64,000 nt of DNA, from NCBI GenBank assembly GCA_039621445.1, contig CP154955.1, forward strand, positions 35,753,123 through 35,817,122, given 5' to 3'. Within the stretch, counting starts at the first letter, position 1. Each line of letters starts with the position of its first letter. The DNA is from Euglena gracilis (Eukaryota; Euglenida; Euglenophyceae; Euglenales). The position numbers were made by a program, and so were the translations under genes. This document shows positions 1 through 12,527 of the stretch, piece by piece. The notes under the pieces are model-generated. The model made no database searches. It was not told the origin of the DNA and saw nothing but the letters and a program-made list of their open reading frames with translations.

Positions 1-1000
1 TCCATCACCCGGATGAATCTGGTACACCCACCAGGATGAACAGGACGTCCTCCCTAATCCTCGAAGCCCAAATTTCTGTTGTTTTCAAATTTCTTTTTTG
101 AAACCTGTGTGCAGCGAAGAGGTCAATGATCACAAGTGTTTTGGGCTTCGCCCACAGTTTCTTGCACGGGTCCAAAAAGGTGTCTCCCGTCATCCAACCG
201 CTTCTGGTTTTGTTGGTCACTGAGAAGGAGACAAGGAAGTCCAGATTGATCCGTCATCATCTTTGCAAACTTTGTTGACAAACATCTTTGCAAACAGTCC
301 TCAGCTCAATGGATGTCCACATATAGAGTGTCCCTGGTGTGGTGAAATGATGCAACTCACTCTGGCTCAATGGTATAAATGAATTGCAGCCCAGAGTGTG
401 AGGTTGTCGGTATTTGCACCTTGGATTTGTATTTCCTGAAGTATTTCCTCGTTTGGTGAATTGTTGGGGTTCGCACGAATGCAACTTAGACGGTTGGATT
501 GACTCAAATGTGGCCCAGTGGGCGACCAGATAGTGATGTATTTTTGCCTTGGATCGAAAATGGTTTGCCCAGATTAAAGATGACATTCAAAGAAAATACT
601 TGGGAACCAAGAACGTTCTGCCTCTCCGCTGTCTTTTCCCTTGAAGGGGGTTGACAGCAGATTGATTTCAGAAATGCTTATCACTCATGAGGTTGCTCTC
701 TGACAATAAACACACACACCAATACTCGAGGGTGTCGTGTTTCCTAAAACCCTTTCCGTTAAAGCCGGCTTTGTCGGGGGGGGGGGGAGGTGGTGCTTGG
801 CAGCCGCAGGAGGCGGTCAGCCTCTTGTACTGGCGGCCAGGCTTGTGCTTAGTCAGGTGCCTATTAAGCCGGAGGGGACCCTACCTTTTTTCCAGCCAGC
901 ACCTCCCAGCGGGCTGTGGACCCCCCCAGCGTTCATGCGATCTTGCCAAAATTGTTGTCGAGTTTCTTGCAGGCTCGCTCTCTGGATGGAGGAGGGGGTG

Positions 1001-2050
1001 TCATGCCAATCCTTCAGTGGCTGGACCTCTTGCCCGGTGTCGCAGACTTGCAAGGCGAACCTTGAAGTCTGGCGGCAGAATTTCCAGATTGTCACAAGGA
1101 ATGGCGCACAGGTAAGTGTTTTCATAGCGCACATAACTCGCAATACAGGAAACCCTGGCTACCTCTTGGTAATCCAATGGAGATTTGATTCCAAGTCCAG
1201 CCAACTTGGTTGGCAAGAAGGTCTGGCGTGCTTGGTCCTCCGGTAGGGAGCGTCCAATAATGTTTTCCACCGCCTCCAGAAGATCTTGATGGATGTGTCT
1301 CAAGGTGTCTTGAACATGTGTAGTGTCAGTGGTTCTTAGCAGGTGCATAATCCGACACACATCCGCAGGTGATCCAGATGATCGTAGTTGGCAAGTGTTC
1401 ATATTGTGAATGCCCGAGTACCGAGATCCTGCGCAGGAGGGCTCTCATCTCTAAACGTTTGGCGGTCCAAAAGGTGGTGACAAAGTCGTGCATATTTGGA
1501 TCGGGGAAGCAAACAGGAGATCCCAGGACAACAATCCCACTCGCCAAGGAATACGTCTGGTTTGCCAGAGTTGTAGATGTTCACGCCCTGGAAGGTGGAT
1601 TCCTGGCCCCCATGTGCAGCTTTTTTGGGGGTTGAGTTGCAGTCCAATTTGAGCAAATGCTTCCTTGAGGGCTACAAAGGCTGCTTCCACTGCTCCTGTG
1701 GGGCCCAGCAGCGTGCCGTCATCAGCATACCAGACGTTGAGCCAAAGGTCGGGTAAGTGTTCGATGACGGGTTGGATGCCTAGTGCGAAGAGGAAGGTTC
1801 CGAATGTACAGCCCTGTTGGACTCCTGTCTGGCATTCGAGGACCGTGTCAGCGCCTTTCATGATTAGTGGCAGTGGGTGGTCGTAGAGAGCATGCACCCA
1901 CCGATTGAGGTGTGGTGCCACCTTATGCAGTTGTCGATGTATTGCCTCCCTGCTAATGGTGTTAAAAGCGTTGGATAGGTCGACTTGGGTAAGCACCCAA
2001 TCACCCTGCGGATGCTCAGCTGCCAATTTGCGTCCAGCCTGGCTTTGCCA
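1001..2050 (-). pseudogene. decayed LINE-like reverse transcriptase
   Basis: Reading from 2050 down to 1001, three reading frames together carry a non-LTR type reverse transcriptase. The first frame (about 2030-1600) has a palm-like DLSNAFN segment, then GVQQG, then YADDG (catalytic Asp pair) and an LNPQKS box. The second frame (about 1547-1400) has GIVVLGSPV, typical of this class after the palm. The third (1402-1001) has a thumb-like helical region ending in LPTKLAGLG. The frame changes near 1610 and 1400 mean it cannot make one protein. No endonuclease or RNase H domain is visible. At about 2040 the frame runs into an unrelated repeat, so the 5' part is cut off. The motifs are seen; assignment to LINE rather than another non-LTR clade is inference. 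Confidence 0.75.
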
Positions 2051-2375
2051 GGCTGGACCGAAAAAAATTTTCGACGCAAGCGCCGAATTTTTTTTTAAAA
2101 TGGGTTCAAAAATGGCCAAAATGACATTTTTGGGTGGTTTTTGGGTTTTCACCTCCTATTTTTGGCTGATAAATACCAACCCAGCTTGATTTGGGCTTTT
2201 TTGGGCATTTTTTGGGGGACCCGCTGGGTCCAGCTCCCAGCGGGTTCGAACCACCCCGGTGGTTAGAACCACCTCCAGGGGTCCAGCCAGCACCTTTTTC
2301 CAGCCTGCACCTTTTTCCAGCAGGCCCGTGGGACCCCCCCTCGGGGTCCTTAAGAAAATCCCTGAGATGGGTTGT
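2036..2375. repeat. dispersed repeat with CCAGC/CTTAAG end
   Basis: It starts with an inverted AGCCTGGCTTTGCCAGGCT and contains a CGACGCAAGCGCCG hairpin followed by a T/A run. It ends with stacked CAGCACCTTTTTCCAGC motifs and GGGTCCTTAAGAAAATCCC. Similar blocks occur at 18740-19100, 23880-23950, 27330-27620, 46800-47190, 47640-48010 and 49100-49280. It is probably a non-autonomous hAT-like element that truncated the reverse transcriptase beside it; no clean TSD was found. Confidence 0.5.
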
Positions 2376-4967
2376 GATCATACAATCATTCAGTCACTGG
2401 CCGACCTCCCCCCAAGGGAGGGGATGATTGGCTGTTTTTTTTCCAGAGTGACTGACTGGTTTTTGGCCTGAACCCCCTCCCCCCCAGGGGGGTTGGCAAA
2501 AAGCCACCAAAGTCACCTAGGTGCCGGAAATTTCTTAGCCATTTTTTTCACATTTGTGGTCAATTTTCTCTTGGGTCCCGGACTGGCCACCCCCCCCCCC
2601 GGGAGTGACTGGCTGGTCTTGGGAAGAATGGAAGTGGCCCCCCTGGGGGTAAAAATATATGGAGTGGGTATGGAATGGAATTGATATTAAAAATAGAATG
2701 GTTGATAAAACAAAAACGCTGAAGGGCAAATGTGGCAACGACAATCGTTGCACAGGGGGACTGAATGGAAGTCATCAGGAGGTCGTCATGGATTGTGGTT
2801 CAGTGGATGTACGTCTCGGCTCTGGCTTGGCAAAACCCTTTGCCTCCACCCTTTCCCTTGCCACCCCTCACTCTGCCACCTGCCACCATTTGCCCAGCCA
2901 CCCCTTGCCCCACCACACTTTGCCACCTTTGCCGTGGGGTGGTCGCGGGGTATTGCGGCGCCGTTCGGGTGTGTGTGCGGTGCGGTGGGCGTGGAGGGTC
3001 TGGGCCGCCCTGCCTTGCATTCCGACCCCTCGTCTTCTCCAATCCAGGCAGCCACATGGTCAGCCAGCGCGGTATGGGGAGGCATCGGGGGGTTCTGACC
3101 CCATCCTTCTTTCTCTCCCCTTGGGGAAGTTCTTCTTTATGGTGCCTTGGACTTGAGTGTGGTGGTGGTGATGGTGGTGCTACTATTTGCGGATGTGTTC
3201 AGGTTCACCGGGCCCAGTCCCGTTATGGACCCCACAAAAACAAACTGCTCCCAGGTGGCCTACCCTTCTTCGCTGTGCTGGGAGATGCAGATGCCTCCTC
3301 GGTTTCATCTTCAGGTCCCAATGGAGCACAGCTCACAGCGGTCATGGTTATTGCGCAACGGTGGAGAAAAGTCCAGTGGGATGACCCAAGTCACGTAGGA
3401 AGAGGATTGAGTCCCTGAAAGGAGCACGCAACAACCCAGGTTAGGGCCAAATTTCAATTTTTTTGTAATTTGATTCAATTTTATTGTTTTTTTCGTCCAT
3501 ATGAGGTTTTTGGGCATACGTAGGGTTTTTTTTTTGGACAGCGACAATAGTTTTGTTTCAGAAATACCTGGTGTTTTTTGAACCTATGTCACGTTTATCC
3601 CCCTTGTGGACCTCCCAACCGATATAGATCCCTTGTATTTAAAACTACATTACTGATATGAGGTATTCTAGGACACCGTAACGGCAGTTGTCAACAACGG
3701 TGATCTGAAAAAAACATGGTACTCCTATCCAAGCCCATCAGGCAAATGCTCAATGACCCAAAAAATGGCAGTGGAAGTACTTCCTGAATTTAAGGCTCTT
3801 TGCCTTATTTTTTGGGAAATTTCAAGATCTTGATTGTTTTATAAGAGGGGCAGGGCTTTATGTCATGATCCTCAATCCCCAATCCCCAATCCCCAGTATC
3901 TAATTAGCCTGGATGGTGTCCTGCTCAACCTGAACCTTTGCCACAACGTTCTATTCTGAATCACACCAGTTGTTCCCCACAATTTGAAGGCATAAATGCG
4001 GACGGAAAAGTGTTTTTTTTGTTAAGTGCATCTTCGGATATGTGGAGAAGCTGCAAACAAACTGTGGACCCCACCAAACAGCCAAAGCGTCATAATGTGC
4101 AATGATTTTAAATAGAAATTTTTGAAACCGAGGAGAAGAGGAGTGAAAGCCATGTATACTTCAAAGCCTGTTTTTGAACCCCCATTTTTGAACTTTTGAT
4201 CCCCAAGCGTTTTTTTCACCCCATGGGTGACCTACGACTCGATGGTGCTGAAGTGTGTGTGAAAATATTTTGAAAAACGTTTTTTGAGTGGAGAATTTTG
4301 GGGAATGACTTGAAAGAATAGCAAACCATAGTGACTAACCCTCAAACAGAAACAAGGAGACGTTGTGCCCATGACAGCCACGCCAGTGCAAATGCCAGGA
4401 AGGTGTATGCGGCGTTTCACGCAAATCCTTTTGGATTTGGATGGGGAGCAAAGGGTGGTTGGTAGATGGATGGACAGAAGATATTGCGTTCTTTTTCTGG
4501 GGGATGGTGATAAGCCACGACTTTTCCAGTATTCACCAGCACCAGATCTACCTAAAACGGAGGAAATTGTGACAACAGTTTCCGGAGCAGGAAACGTTGC
4601 TCAGGTTACAGACATATGTTCAATGGTCACAATAATAAGTGCCTGAAAGAAAATGCGTGCTGGGCTTCCTTGGTTGTTTGGGCCTAGATGCCAACTCTTT
4701 GGCTAGGTTACTCTTTGGCCAGGTTTGGCTAGGTGGAATCATTGGAGGTGGCGCGGTGACAGCTGTGGCCGTCACTACGGGCCAACTTTGGGTGCAGCGG
4801 CTCGCCGCAGATTGCACAGCGTCACCCGTGGCCGGCCGCGTCCAGCTGTGGCCGCCACCTTACACGTCGCAAGGCAATTGATGAGCGTATTCAAAGGCAT
4901 AGAGTTCTGTTGAGTTAGTTAAGACTCTCATACAAACATTTCACCCATTGCTGTTCATCATTGCTGT
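2376..4967. other. no gene recognised
   Basis: Low-complexity and intron-like sequence. 2820-3060 is a C-rich CCACC/CCTTGCC block without convincing coding structure. 3480-3540 and 4000-4020 are T runs. 3868-3897 has a short CAATCCC direct repeat. 4800-4860 is a short GC-rich patch. No RNA gene or promoter motif was recognised. Confidence 0.4.
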
Positions 4968-5098
4968 ATCGGTCACTACAGGATTACTCAGCAAACCCAA
5001 AGAGCTGCCCAACGAGGGTTGATGCACATGGGGGGGCCCAAGGGAGGCACCAAAGGCGTCGAGAGTTTTGGTTCGCTGAGTATTGTGTAGGGCCAGTT
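4968..5098. repeat. palindromic MITE, copy 1 (diverged)
   Basis: The left arm (CACTACAGGATTACTCAGC, then AACCC..GCCCAACGAGGGTTG) and right arm (GGTTCGCTGAGTATTGTGTAGGGCC) form a hairpin like the copies at 38676-38842 and 62097-62263. Those copies share the CTACAAGGTAC end, the GTTCGCTG..CAGCGAAC arm and an ACTAGGGTTAAT block. This copy is the most mutated. Confidence 0.55.
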
Positions 5099-7420
5099 TA
5101 TCACGCAAATTTGTGCACACATTGCAATCGCAAGTCTCAGACTCTGTCTGTATGTGTGTATGTTTGTATATGGAATGTGACCGAGCTTGAAGACAGTGAG
5201 TATACATTTGCTCCGTTGCCAACATTTTTGTTTAAGGGCCATCCAATGTATTATTTGCCCAGTCCTTTTCCCATTGGTTTCAGGAGATCATTCATTAACC
5301 TTTATTGCCAACATATTACGATATTGCCTCACCGCCCAACAACGCCCCACCAAAAGGTTTCAAGATCGATCTTTGAATATTCATTCAGGGCAAGGAAAAT
5401 GTTGTTTTTTTTAGAAATAGTAAGCTGTGCAGCTTCACCAAGGCAGGTGGAGCATCAAATTATCACGGCTGTTTTAACAAATGGTTCTCTTCAGTGCCAA
5501 AAAGCCAAAGAAGCCATTAGCAAGTCCTGCTAAATGCCCCAACAGCTGATAAATTGAACATTTGAGTTTTGATGCCAACGTTCAGGAGGACCAAGCCAAG
5601 GTGTGCTTTACAGAAGCCAGTGAAGCCAGTTCTTATCAAAGTCATCTTGACAATCTCTTGCAATGTTTTCCTCAACCAAGTTGATATATTGAGGCATTCG
5701 GTTGTTGCAACTGAGAATGAAATATCGTCCTGTGCCTTTTTATATACGCTTTTCGTCATCGTTGACTGGCATTGATTACGTAAACACATACATCTTCGAA
5801 ATTAGGTGAACACTCGTTGGGTCACTGGTTGGCAAACAAAGAATCAATACATATGGTGGAATCATCAGATGGTGTTACAAACAGGCATGATGTGAATATT
5901 ATGTGTAAATAATAAAAACAATATGCTAATAGGTTTTTTTTTAATTTGCATGTTGGATGAAAGGGGTGATCCTAGTTAACTAGCTAGTTAACTAGTTAAC
6001 TAGTTACCTTTCTGGAAAGGAGGATGGTGTTTTTTGAATTCACTGGTGTGGAATTATTGAGGATAAGGAATGTAAAAAAATTTTGGTCTAAATTTATGCC
6101 TAAATTCAAGCCTGAAACACTGACCCTTACCGTATTCCTTCAGTGACGCAAATAACTTTTTCAGGTGATAAAGTCCTGAGCCCCTTTCTGAAATGACCTT
6201 ATTGTCATTCATCCTCCTTTTAGTCAAGGTGGAATGCCAATTCTCTGGAAACAAGTTTGCATTTTCATGTCCATATGCACGTACGTAAGGTGTATGTGTG
6301 TTTTGTATGTATATGGATATGGATATGGGCATGGATATGGATATGGATGTGGATGTAGATATGGATGTGGATATACATATGGATATACAGTGTGGCTAAA
6401 AATTACAGAAGACAAAAATTACTGCAAAAAAGATTACGAGAAAAATTTTTGGCAAAATTTGTATTTTGGAAAAATTAATACCAAATAATTTTGGCAAATC
6501 TGTTTTTTTCCCAAAAAAATCTTTTTCCCTCTGCTTATTAAAAGAAGGAATTTCTAGTTTTCCTTTTTCTTCTCTTTAGCCATGAATTCACATGCCGTCC
6601 CACGTGTTGTGCTGGATGAGGTTGCATCTTCCAAGGCTGATACATATGCAGATTGAGCAAACTTCAATTACAATTATAGAACATAGAACCCGCGGCGGAC
6701 ACTAGCAAGTGCCTCTCCAGCTGACCGAATGGTCCCCCACCATTTCTCCCTTGTCCGCCAGTCCGCCAGTCCGACCTCGCCCACTGTTTTAGGGGGATAC
6801 TGAATTACAAGGGAGGTGTCCTGTGCAAGAACACCTTTTATTCTTCTTCAAAGCATTTGCCGATGAGAAAGAAGATGAAGCCCCGCTTCGGGTTGAAATG
6901 TATTTGGCGCATATTTTGTTTTTTATATTTTGCTGTACACCCACACACATATATGTTGAATGCAAATTTATTCCAAACCTACGCCAACTCCATCCAAATC
7001 ACGGGGTTAGCCTTGGACCCCCAGAGGGGGGAGGCGGTCTTAAAGAAACCCGAATGACCCGAATCCTGCAGAAACGCGAACAATCACAAGAAGAATGATT
7101 TTCTTTCTTTAAAAAAAGGAGCCCAATTAAATGACAGGGAAAGTTGTGATTTAAAGGAGCGATTTAAAAAATGTGGTGCTGGAACACACATTAAAAGTCA
7201 GAAGAAACTATTAAGCAATTAAACCATGGGCGGTATGGTGGTGGAGGTGGCCTCGTAGGGGTGGTGTTGGTGTTGGTGTTTGGAGGCAGAGGGGGGAAGG
7301 AAGCTGTGCCTCAAGGGCGTGTAGGGTATGGTGGGGATGGTGAAGGGGGCTGGCCATTGAGGTTGGGGTGGATGGCATTGGTGGGGTTGTCGTCTGGTTC
7401 GTTGGGGGTGGCGACGTGGC
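5099..7420. other. no gene recognised; short tandem repeats
   Basis: 5971-6006 is a tandem of TAGTTAAC/TAGCTAGT. 6305-6395 is a GGATAT-type minisatellite. 6396-6540 is A/T-rich. 7210-7420 is a G-rich GGTGTTGG-like tract. Open frames here are short and compositionally random. Confidence 0.4.
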
Positions 7421-7429
7421 GGCATCTGT

Positions 7430-7600
7430 GAGCACATTGGCGATCCAGAGCTTCTTCCCCAAACACTTTTGCAAGCGGTTCCTGCGAATTGCACTCATCC
7501 AGCTCGTCTTTCTTCGTCACTGCAGAGATGCCCACGTCAATCTCTTCCTGCTCATTGCAACACCAACCACACCATAAAGTTCACGGAAAGAATGAAAGAA
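7430..7600 (-). repeat. partial copy of the 9.5-kb repeat family
   Basis: The sequence ATTGGCGATCCAGAGC, TTCTTCCCCAAACAC and the CACTGCAGAGATG..GTCAATCTCTTCCTGCTC segment recur at 9829-9970, and the first part recurs at 14757-14800. On the minus strand the shared part reads KVFGEEALDRQ. It is a fragment of the same dispersed unit, function unknown. Confidence 0.5.
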
Positions 7601-9470
7601 CAAGATCAGTGGGGGAGCCTGGCGCACAACGAAAGCAACGTGAAATCCAGTCCCCTCTATTTTTGGCCGGGCAAAGCAAAGGAGTTGAAGGTGGGACCTG
7701 ATGAACAGGAGGTTGAAAAAGTGCTGAAACACTGCAAAAGAGACGGAAAACTGCAATAATTCAGTGGAAATAATGGGACCCGTTGACACACAGTGGGGAT
7801 CCCTGAACCATTTTTTTGTTGCGTACAAAGAAGGATGTGGCTCAGTGTTGCAAGAAACAAAATCTGGCTGTGGAGTTGCTCGAGATGCTCGGGATGGAGT
7901 GACAAGTGTCGCATACCCCCCTCCATTTGCACCAAGAAGGTTGTCTTTCAGGTTGATGCCAGACTTTGGAGCCGATTTCAAGGCAGGTGCTCTTTGTGTT
8001 TCTTGTTGACCATTTCAGCCCAGGGGTTGCGTTGTAGAGGTCCTGCACGTGAGGTTTAAATTGTTAACGGTGGGCAGGTTGACAATTTCCTGGTCGAAGT
8101 TCCACCATGTAGGAGTGTTGTCTGCTGCCACCCATTCCAACACCACCGCAGGTCCTATCCATTTTGGTTCCAGTTTGTCGGTACCGCTCGACGCTTTGAA
8201 AGGATGTGAACGTCAGCAAAATGGAATCCAACAGCAGGATGCAGAGCAAGGCTTGAGCCATTTTTTTTCTGCTCAATGTCTTCAGTATGTCTTGCACGAG
8301 GATCCTCTCAATTCTTGGGCCCTCTTGTGAAGAAAATCAATATTCCCTTTTGCTATACTCCGCTAATGTTATCAAAAAATCCTCTGATATCTGACTTTCA
8401 TATCATGGGCAAAATAGGGTTCGTTGTCTTCTCGAAGGCATTCGGCCTTTGGCACATACCCCACACCATGTCATCCATAAGGTTCCCCATGTACTCTTCT
8501 TCTTGACCACCGTGCCATTATTCTTTCCGTTGAACTTCGTTATAAAGTTGGCAGCGGAACAATCGCTTTCTGGGAATTAATTAATTCGGCCTTGTCCATG
8601 CTGCCACAGACCAGGCAGCCGCAAATGCCCTCATGTTCTAATTGAATGAATGCCACGACGCAACAAGTTGGTTGGCCCATCATTTGACTACTGCATTCAC
8701 ATCACCAAGCAGCCACTGAGTGCAAAAGCAAACGTCCAAGGAAGACTTTGTTTAGTTCCTGTAATGGTGGTGAGTCTTTGGTGAGAGGCACTTGCTTTGT
8801 GTTCCTATGAACCACATTAGCCTGACTCTCGCCAGTAATCATGGCGAGGGTGATCGGGTTCCTCCACCAGTTCCATTTTTAAGAGTGGGTGGTCAGGATA
8901 CCAACCTCACCCAGCCTGGCTTCAGTGTCAGAACGCCAAAGCTGAGAGGCTCCCAATCCCTGGCCATGCCGCGGGGGAGGCTTTGCTGTGTCACATCAGC
9001 AAGGTTGACCAAGAACTTTTTGCAGAATTTCACCAAAAACTCGCAGAAACAAGCTGGCTAGATGAAATAGTTTATCTTGGCTTGATTTGTGGATATCTGT
9101 CGGGGCCTAGATACCACTTGTGATTTAAATCATTGTAGATTGCAGTGTGTTGTATTTGACATAGTGCATGGACAGTGTGGCCGTTTATAATCAGCCCGTA
9201 TTCTTTGCAGGGCTTCCTTGGTGATGAGAGGGAATAGTTTCTTTTAAAAAGTGTTGTTTGTTATATTTCAAATATTGCTTACATAATTTTATAAAAAAAA
9301 CTTTTCTTTATAAAAAATTGTATGTTATATTTGCAAATTATTGTTTGCAATATTTTATAAAATAGCAATTGTAAGCACTTCATACACATTAGGATGTTTC
9401 CATTATTTCGAGTGTGGCTGTTGACGCCATCTCTTTTATCAACTTTTCGATTGAAACCTGTGTCATATTG
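7601..9470. other. no gene recognised
   Basis: Mixed sequence without recognisable protein domains. 9240-9370 is strongly A/T-rich with TTATATTTGCAAAT-like imperfect repeats. Open frames in 7760-8330 show no family motif and no splice-consistent exon chain. Confidence 0.35.
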
Positions 9471-9479
9471 TCATATCGT

Positions 9480-9990
9480 CATAGGTCATATCCTGTTGGC
9501 CATTGATAGCCTGTTTCCCAATCAATCCCCTGCTTCGGTTCAGCGTTGCGTGTGAGGCAGATCAAATCTTTGATACGATCCTCGTCCTTGCCAGCTTGTT
9601 TGACTTTTTGCGCCTGCGGTCCGCCCAGTTGTACGGCGCCACAGACAGTTGCTGACACACCGGATGAAGCCCCAATCGCTGGTGTTGGGTGGACACAGAG
9701 ATCGTCGCGACCAACAGCGCCGCCAGCATGATTTGCCAAAACCATTTGTTCATCTGATGAATGAAGGAGGTTGGGTCACGGGGAGGTCTGCTCATGTGCA
9801 AAATCATCAAAATACTGCACACTCATTGGCGATCCAGAGCCTCTTCTCCAAACACCTTTGCAGCGGTCAATGCGGATTTCACTCTTCATTCAGTCTGTAG
9901 CGGTCACAAGCAACTCGTCCTTCTTCATCACTGCAGATGATGCCTTCGTCAATCTCTTCCTGCTCCAAATCTCCAGCAGCTCCCTGCTGC
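9480..9990 (-). repeat. dispersed repeat unit, uninterrupted copy
   Basis: This block matches 13700-13833 and 14603-14830 continuously, except that the second copy is split by a 769-bp fold-back element at 13834-14602. Shared pieces include GTCCGCCCAG, ATTTGTTC..CTGATGAATGAAGG and GCAGCGGTCAATGC. Its right part also resembles 7430-7600. It serves as an internal empty site for the fold-back insertion. Confidence 0.7.
9562..9753 (-). CDS. possible short secreted peptide or first exon
   Basis: From an ATG at 9753 the minus strand encodes about 63 residues. The start looks like a signal peptide: MNKWFWQ, then a hydrophobic core MLAALLVATISVST, followed by a polar basic tail containing NWADRRRKKSNK. 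The related copy near 14.7 kb keeps the pattern (NKWIWK, then VVPMSLVMMVTVSI) but lacks the ATG and is split by an insertion. Conservation of a hydrophobic stretch in two copies hints at past coding, but no splice sites or family were recognised. It may instead be part of a transposon. Confidence 0.25.
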   Translation of the reverse strand: MNKWFWQIMLAALLVATISVSTQHQRLGLHPVCQQLSVAPYNWADRRRKKSNKLARTRIVSKI

Positions 9991-10539
9991 TGGTGCTCCG
10001 GGGACTCAGCCACTCTTACAGCTCTAATCTTTCTCCTAGAAGACTCTGCAGCGCACTACTTACGTGTAGAGATTCTGAGACATTTCTGAAAACTCCTTGC
10101 GGAATTGATTCAGGTGGCCCTGTATGTACTCCACCCATTCACCCATTAATGTTTTCTTCCCTGATTTCTTGAAAAACCACCCCCCGGAGGCCAGGTAATG
10201 GTGAAGGAAAAGGTGTCCCGCGGCTCGAAGAGCCGCAACTTGGCCCTGAAACCTCCAAATTCAGAATTCCTCTGCTACCATCTTGGGTCTCCCCATCTCC
10301 CAACACCACCAAAGCACCCTCCCGAACGCCTTCGGCGTCCGCAATCATAGCGAGGGAGGGATAGGGAATTTCACAGAAAGTTGGTGTTTTTTCGGAAAAT
10401 CCTTTATTTCCGGGGCTCAGGACCCGGGCGTAGGATCCTTTTTTTGAAAAGGAGTTTGTTTCAGGCGCGCTCAAAAACCTCAAAAGGTGAAACACAAACA
10501 AAAATAAATCAGATTTCAATGGAACACCTTTTTGCAATT

Positions 10540-11290
10540 GATTGTTTGATATTTCTTTGATTGCGAAGCAAACAGCCGCCACAGAAACCAATCTTGGATT
10601 GTCAGTGCTTTGTGGATGGTTCCAGTAATTTCGCAGAATGTGGTTATGGTGGGTGAATCTTGCAGGTGGGCGGCGGTGGCTGGTGTTGCTAAGGTATAAT
10701 GCTGGGGGGCTGGCAGACAAAGGTCACGCCACAACGATGGGCTGCCCCCTTTCGGCCACCACTCACAGCGGCGCATTTTTGGGTGGGCATGGTCGAGGCG
10801 TGGATTGGTTAGTTTGGTGAGGTACCAGCTGCGAAGGTAGGCGGTGTAGCCTTTGTGAGGCCTGGCGTACCAGAGGAAGAAGCCCGTGATATGTTCAAGC
10901 AGTTTGGGGTAGAGGGGGGAGTGGGCCACGACGGTGGCTAGTGCGAAGGCCCGTTCGGTGGTGGACGGGGTGTGTTGGTAATGGAGCGTTGTTGGAGGTC
11001 GAACTGTTTTCCCAACCAGGTGACGGTTTGGCTTGGGGTGAGGGAGGATTTAATGGATATAATGAGGTGGAGGGAGGTGAGGTGTGTAGTAATGGTGTTG
11101 GTGATGAGTTGGCAGGTGGGGGCGGAAGGGGCAAGTATGAGCATGTCGTCATAATAGACGAAGGTCCAGAAGCTCGGATGTGTGGGGGCAGGAGGGTGAA
11201 GGATTCTTGGATGAAGTGGTGGAGGGAGAGTTGGGCGAGGATGGGGCTCATATTCCAAACGAAAGGCAGGCTGTTGAAAGAATAGCCATG
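10540..11290 (-). pseudogene. DIRS/Gypsy-like reverse transcriptase fragment
   Basis: Minus-strand reading gives LPFVWNMSPILAQLSLHHF (the palm segment before the active site). After a frame change comes FVYYDDMLIL with the catalytic Asp pair, then IKSSLTPSQTVTWLGKQFD, the KS-box and LG motif of LTR/DIRS-type enzymes. Further downstream (10929-10516) a Trp-rich frame with FFLWYARP and WYLTKLTNP could be a connection or RNase H-like region. At least two frame breaks make it nonfunctional. DIRS rather than Gypsy is a guess from the spacing of the KS-box. Confidence 0.6.
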
Positions 11291-12190
11291 TGTCCGAAAG
11301 GCTCTGTTTTTTTTCTAAACTTTATAAACCACACTGGTTAAACTCTTTTGCAAAAAAAAAATGCACACCAACCATTTTGATAACCATTTTTTTCACCACA
11401 CTGCTGGTGGTCTGCAGCAGGGGGGGAGGGGTGGCCTGGGGGCCCCTTGGCCACAGACCTCAATGGGGACGCCAAAGGCCCGGATCTGCGTTCTGGGGCT
11501 CCAGTGCTGGAGGGCAGAGTCAAGAACCAAAAGAATCGGAGGACCATGCAATGGAATCCATTTCTTGAACACTTGCAACATGGTTGGTCCATTCGTGACT
11601 CCTGACTCTTGAAAGAGAACGTGCACACGTGGGTCATGCAATTCCATCTCTTTGTTTGTCACATGTCTTTGGCCCCTGAAAATCAAAACAGACTTCAATG
11701 CCGCGGGGGGACCGTCATTCATCACTCCTATTATTGTCAAATAAGTTGGGATGCTGTGCAGCTGCTCACCCAGTTCAATCTGGAACGTGCCTGGCAATGC
11801 ACGGGTCAAGGTTTTGCAGACAGTTAGACACACACCAGGAGATTTGTTATCCAAGGAATCGAAACAAATCCAAGAGGTCCTCATCTGACAAGGTGCTCAA
11901 ATCTTGCTCGGCATCAATTTTCCCTCTTCATCTGCATCAGCTGCAACAACTCCATGGGCCAAAAGCAACAATGCCAAATGGAGGAGCATTACTGCTTTGC
12001 AGTGCCACAAAGCAAGGTGGCAAAACACAAAACGGCCTATTCAATGGCAATATGACACGCAAGGGACAATAGAGAAAATTACCAGTTGTGTCTGAGTCAC
12101 GCACCAGGTTTAACTCCATTCCATGTTCTTCGTCATCAATAACCGTCTTCTCAAGATAATTTTTCCATTGTGCATGCGTTTGCCAGCTGC
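11291..12190. other. no gene recognised
   Basis: A minus-strand open frame of about 160 codons lies at 11393-11884 but has no recognisable domain and ordinary intergenic composition. 12000-12120 shows nothing notable. Possibly the remainder of the adjacent retroelement. Confidence 0.3.
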
Positions 12191-12198
12191 GCCTGGCG

Positions 12199-12505
12199 CA
12201 GGGTTTTTTTTTTTAGTCTTGGACCCCCTCCCCCAGGGGGGGAGGGGGGGTAGGGTGGGTGGGTCCCTTGGACCCCCCTCTCCCCCCGGGGGGTGGGGGG
12301 GGTAGGGGCTGGTGGGTATATCTTTTTCGGTGCCGAAAATTTTGAAAAGGTGCTATTTTTAGCATTTTTGGCCGTTTTCGGGCAAAAGGGGGTGGGTCTC
12401 CCGGGACCCCCCCCTCCTCCGGGGGGGGCCCACCCCAGGGGGTGGGTGGGTGGGTGGGTGCCGACCCCCTCCCCCCTCCCCCGCCCGGTCTTAAAAAAAA
12501 CCCTG
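12199..12505. mobile_element. small hAT-like MITE
   Basis: It begins CAGGG with a T run and TAGTCTTGG, and ends GGTCTTA, an A run and CCCTG, giving inverted ends. Flanks are GCCTGGCG on the left and GCCCTGGCG on the right, an imperfect 8-9 bp duplication. The body is nearly all G/C runs around a central CGGTGCCGAAAAT. It lies just past the 3' end of the Merlin-type pseudogene. Confidence 0.5.
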
Positions 12506-12527
12506 GCCCTGGCGTCCCGCCGCCCGA

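Noticed and set aside
2820-3090. Candidate exon with a good CAATCCAG acceptor
   Set aside because: The C-rich block before it and the frames after it show no domain, no coil and no matching donor.
4700-4870. GC-rich patch as an isolated exon
   Set aside because: No splice-consistent frame and no linked exons; its GGCCGGCCGCG content resembles transposon arms at 61880-62370.
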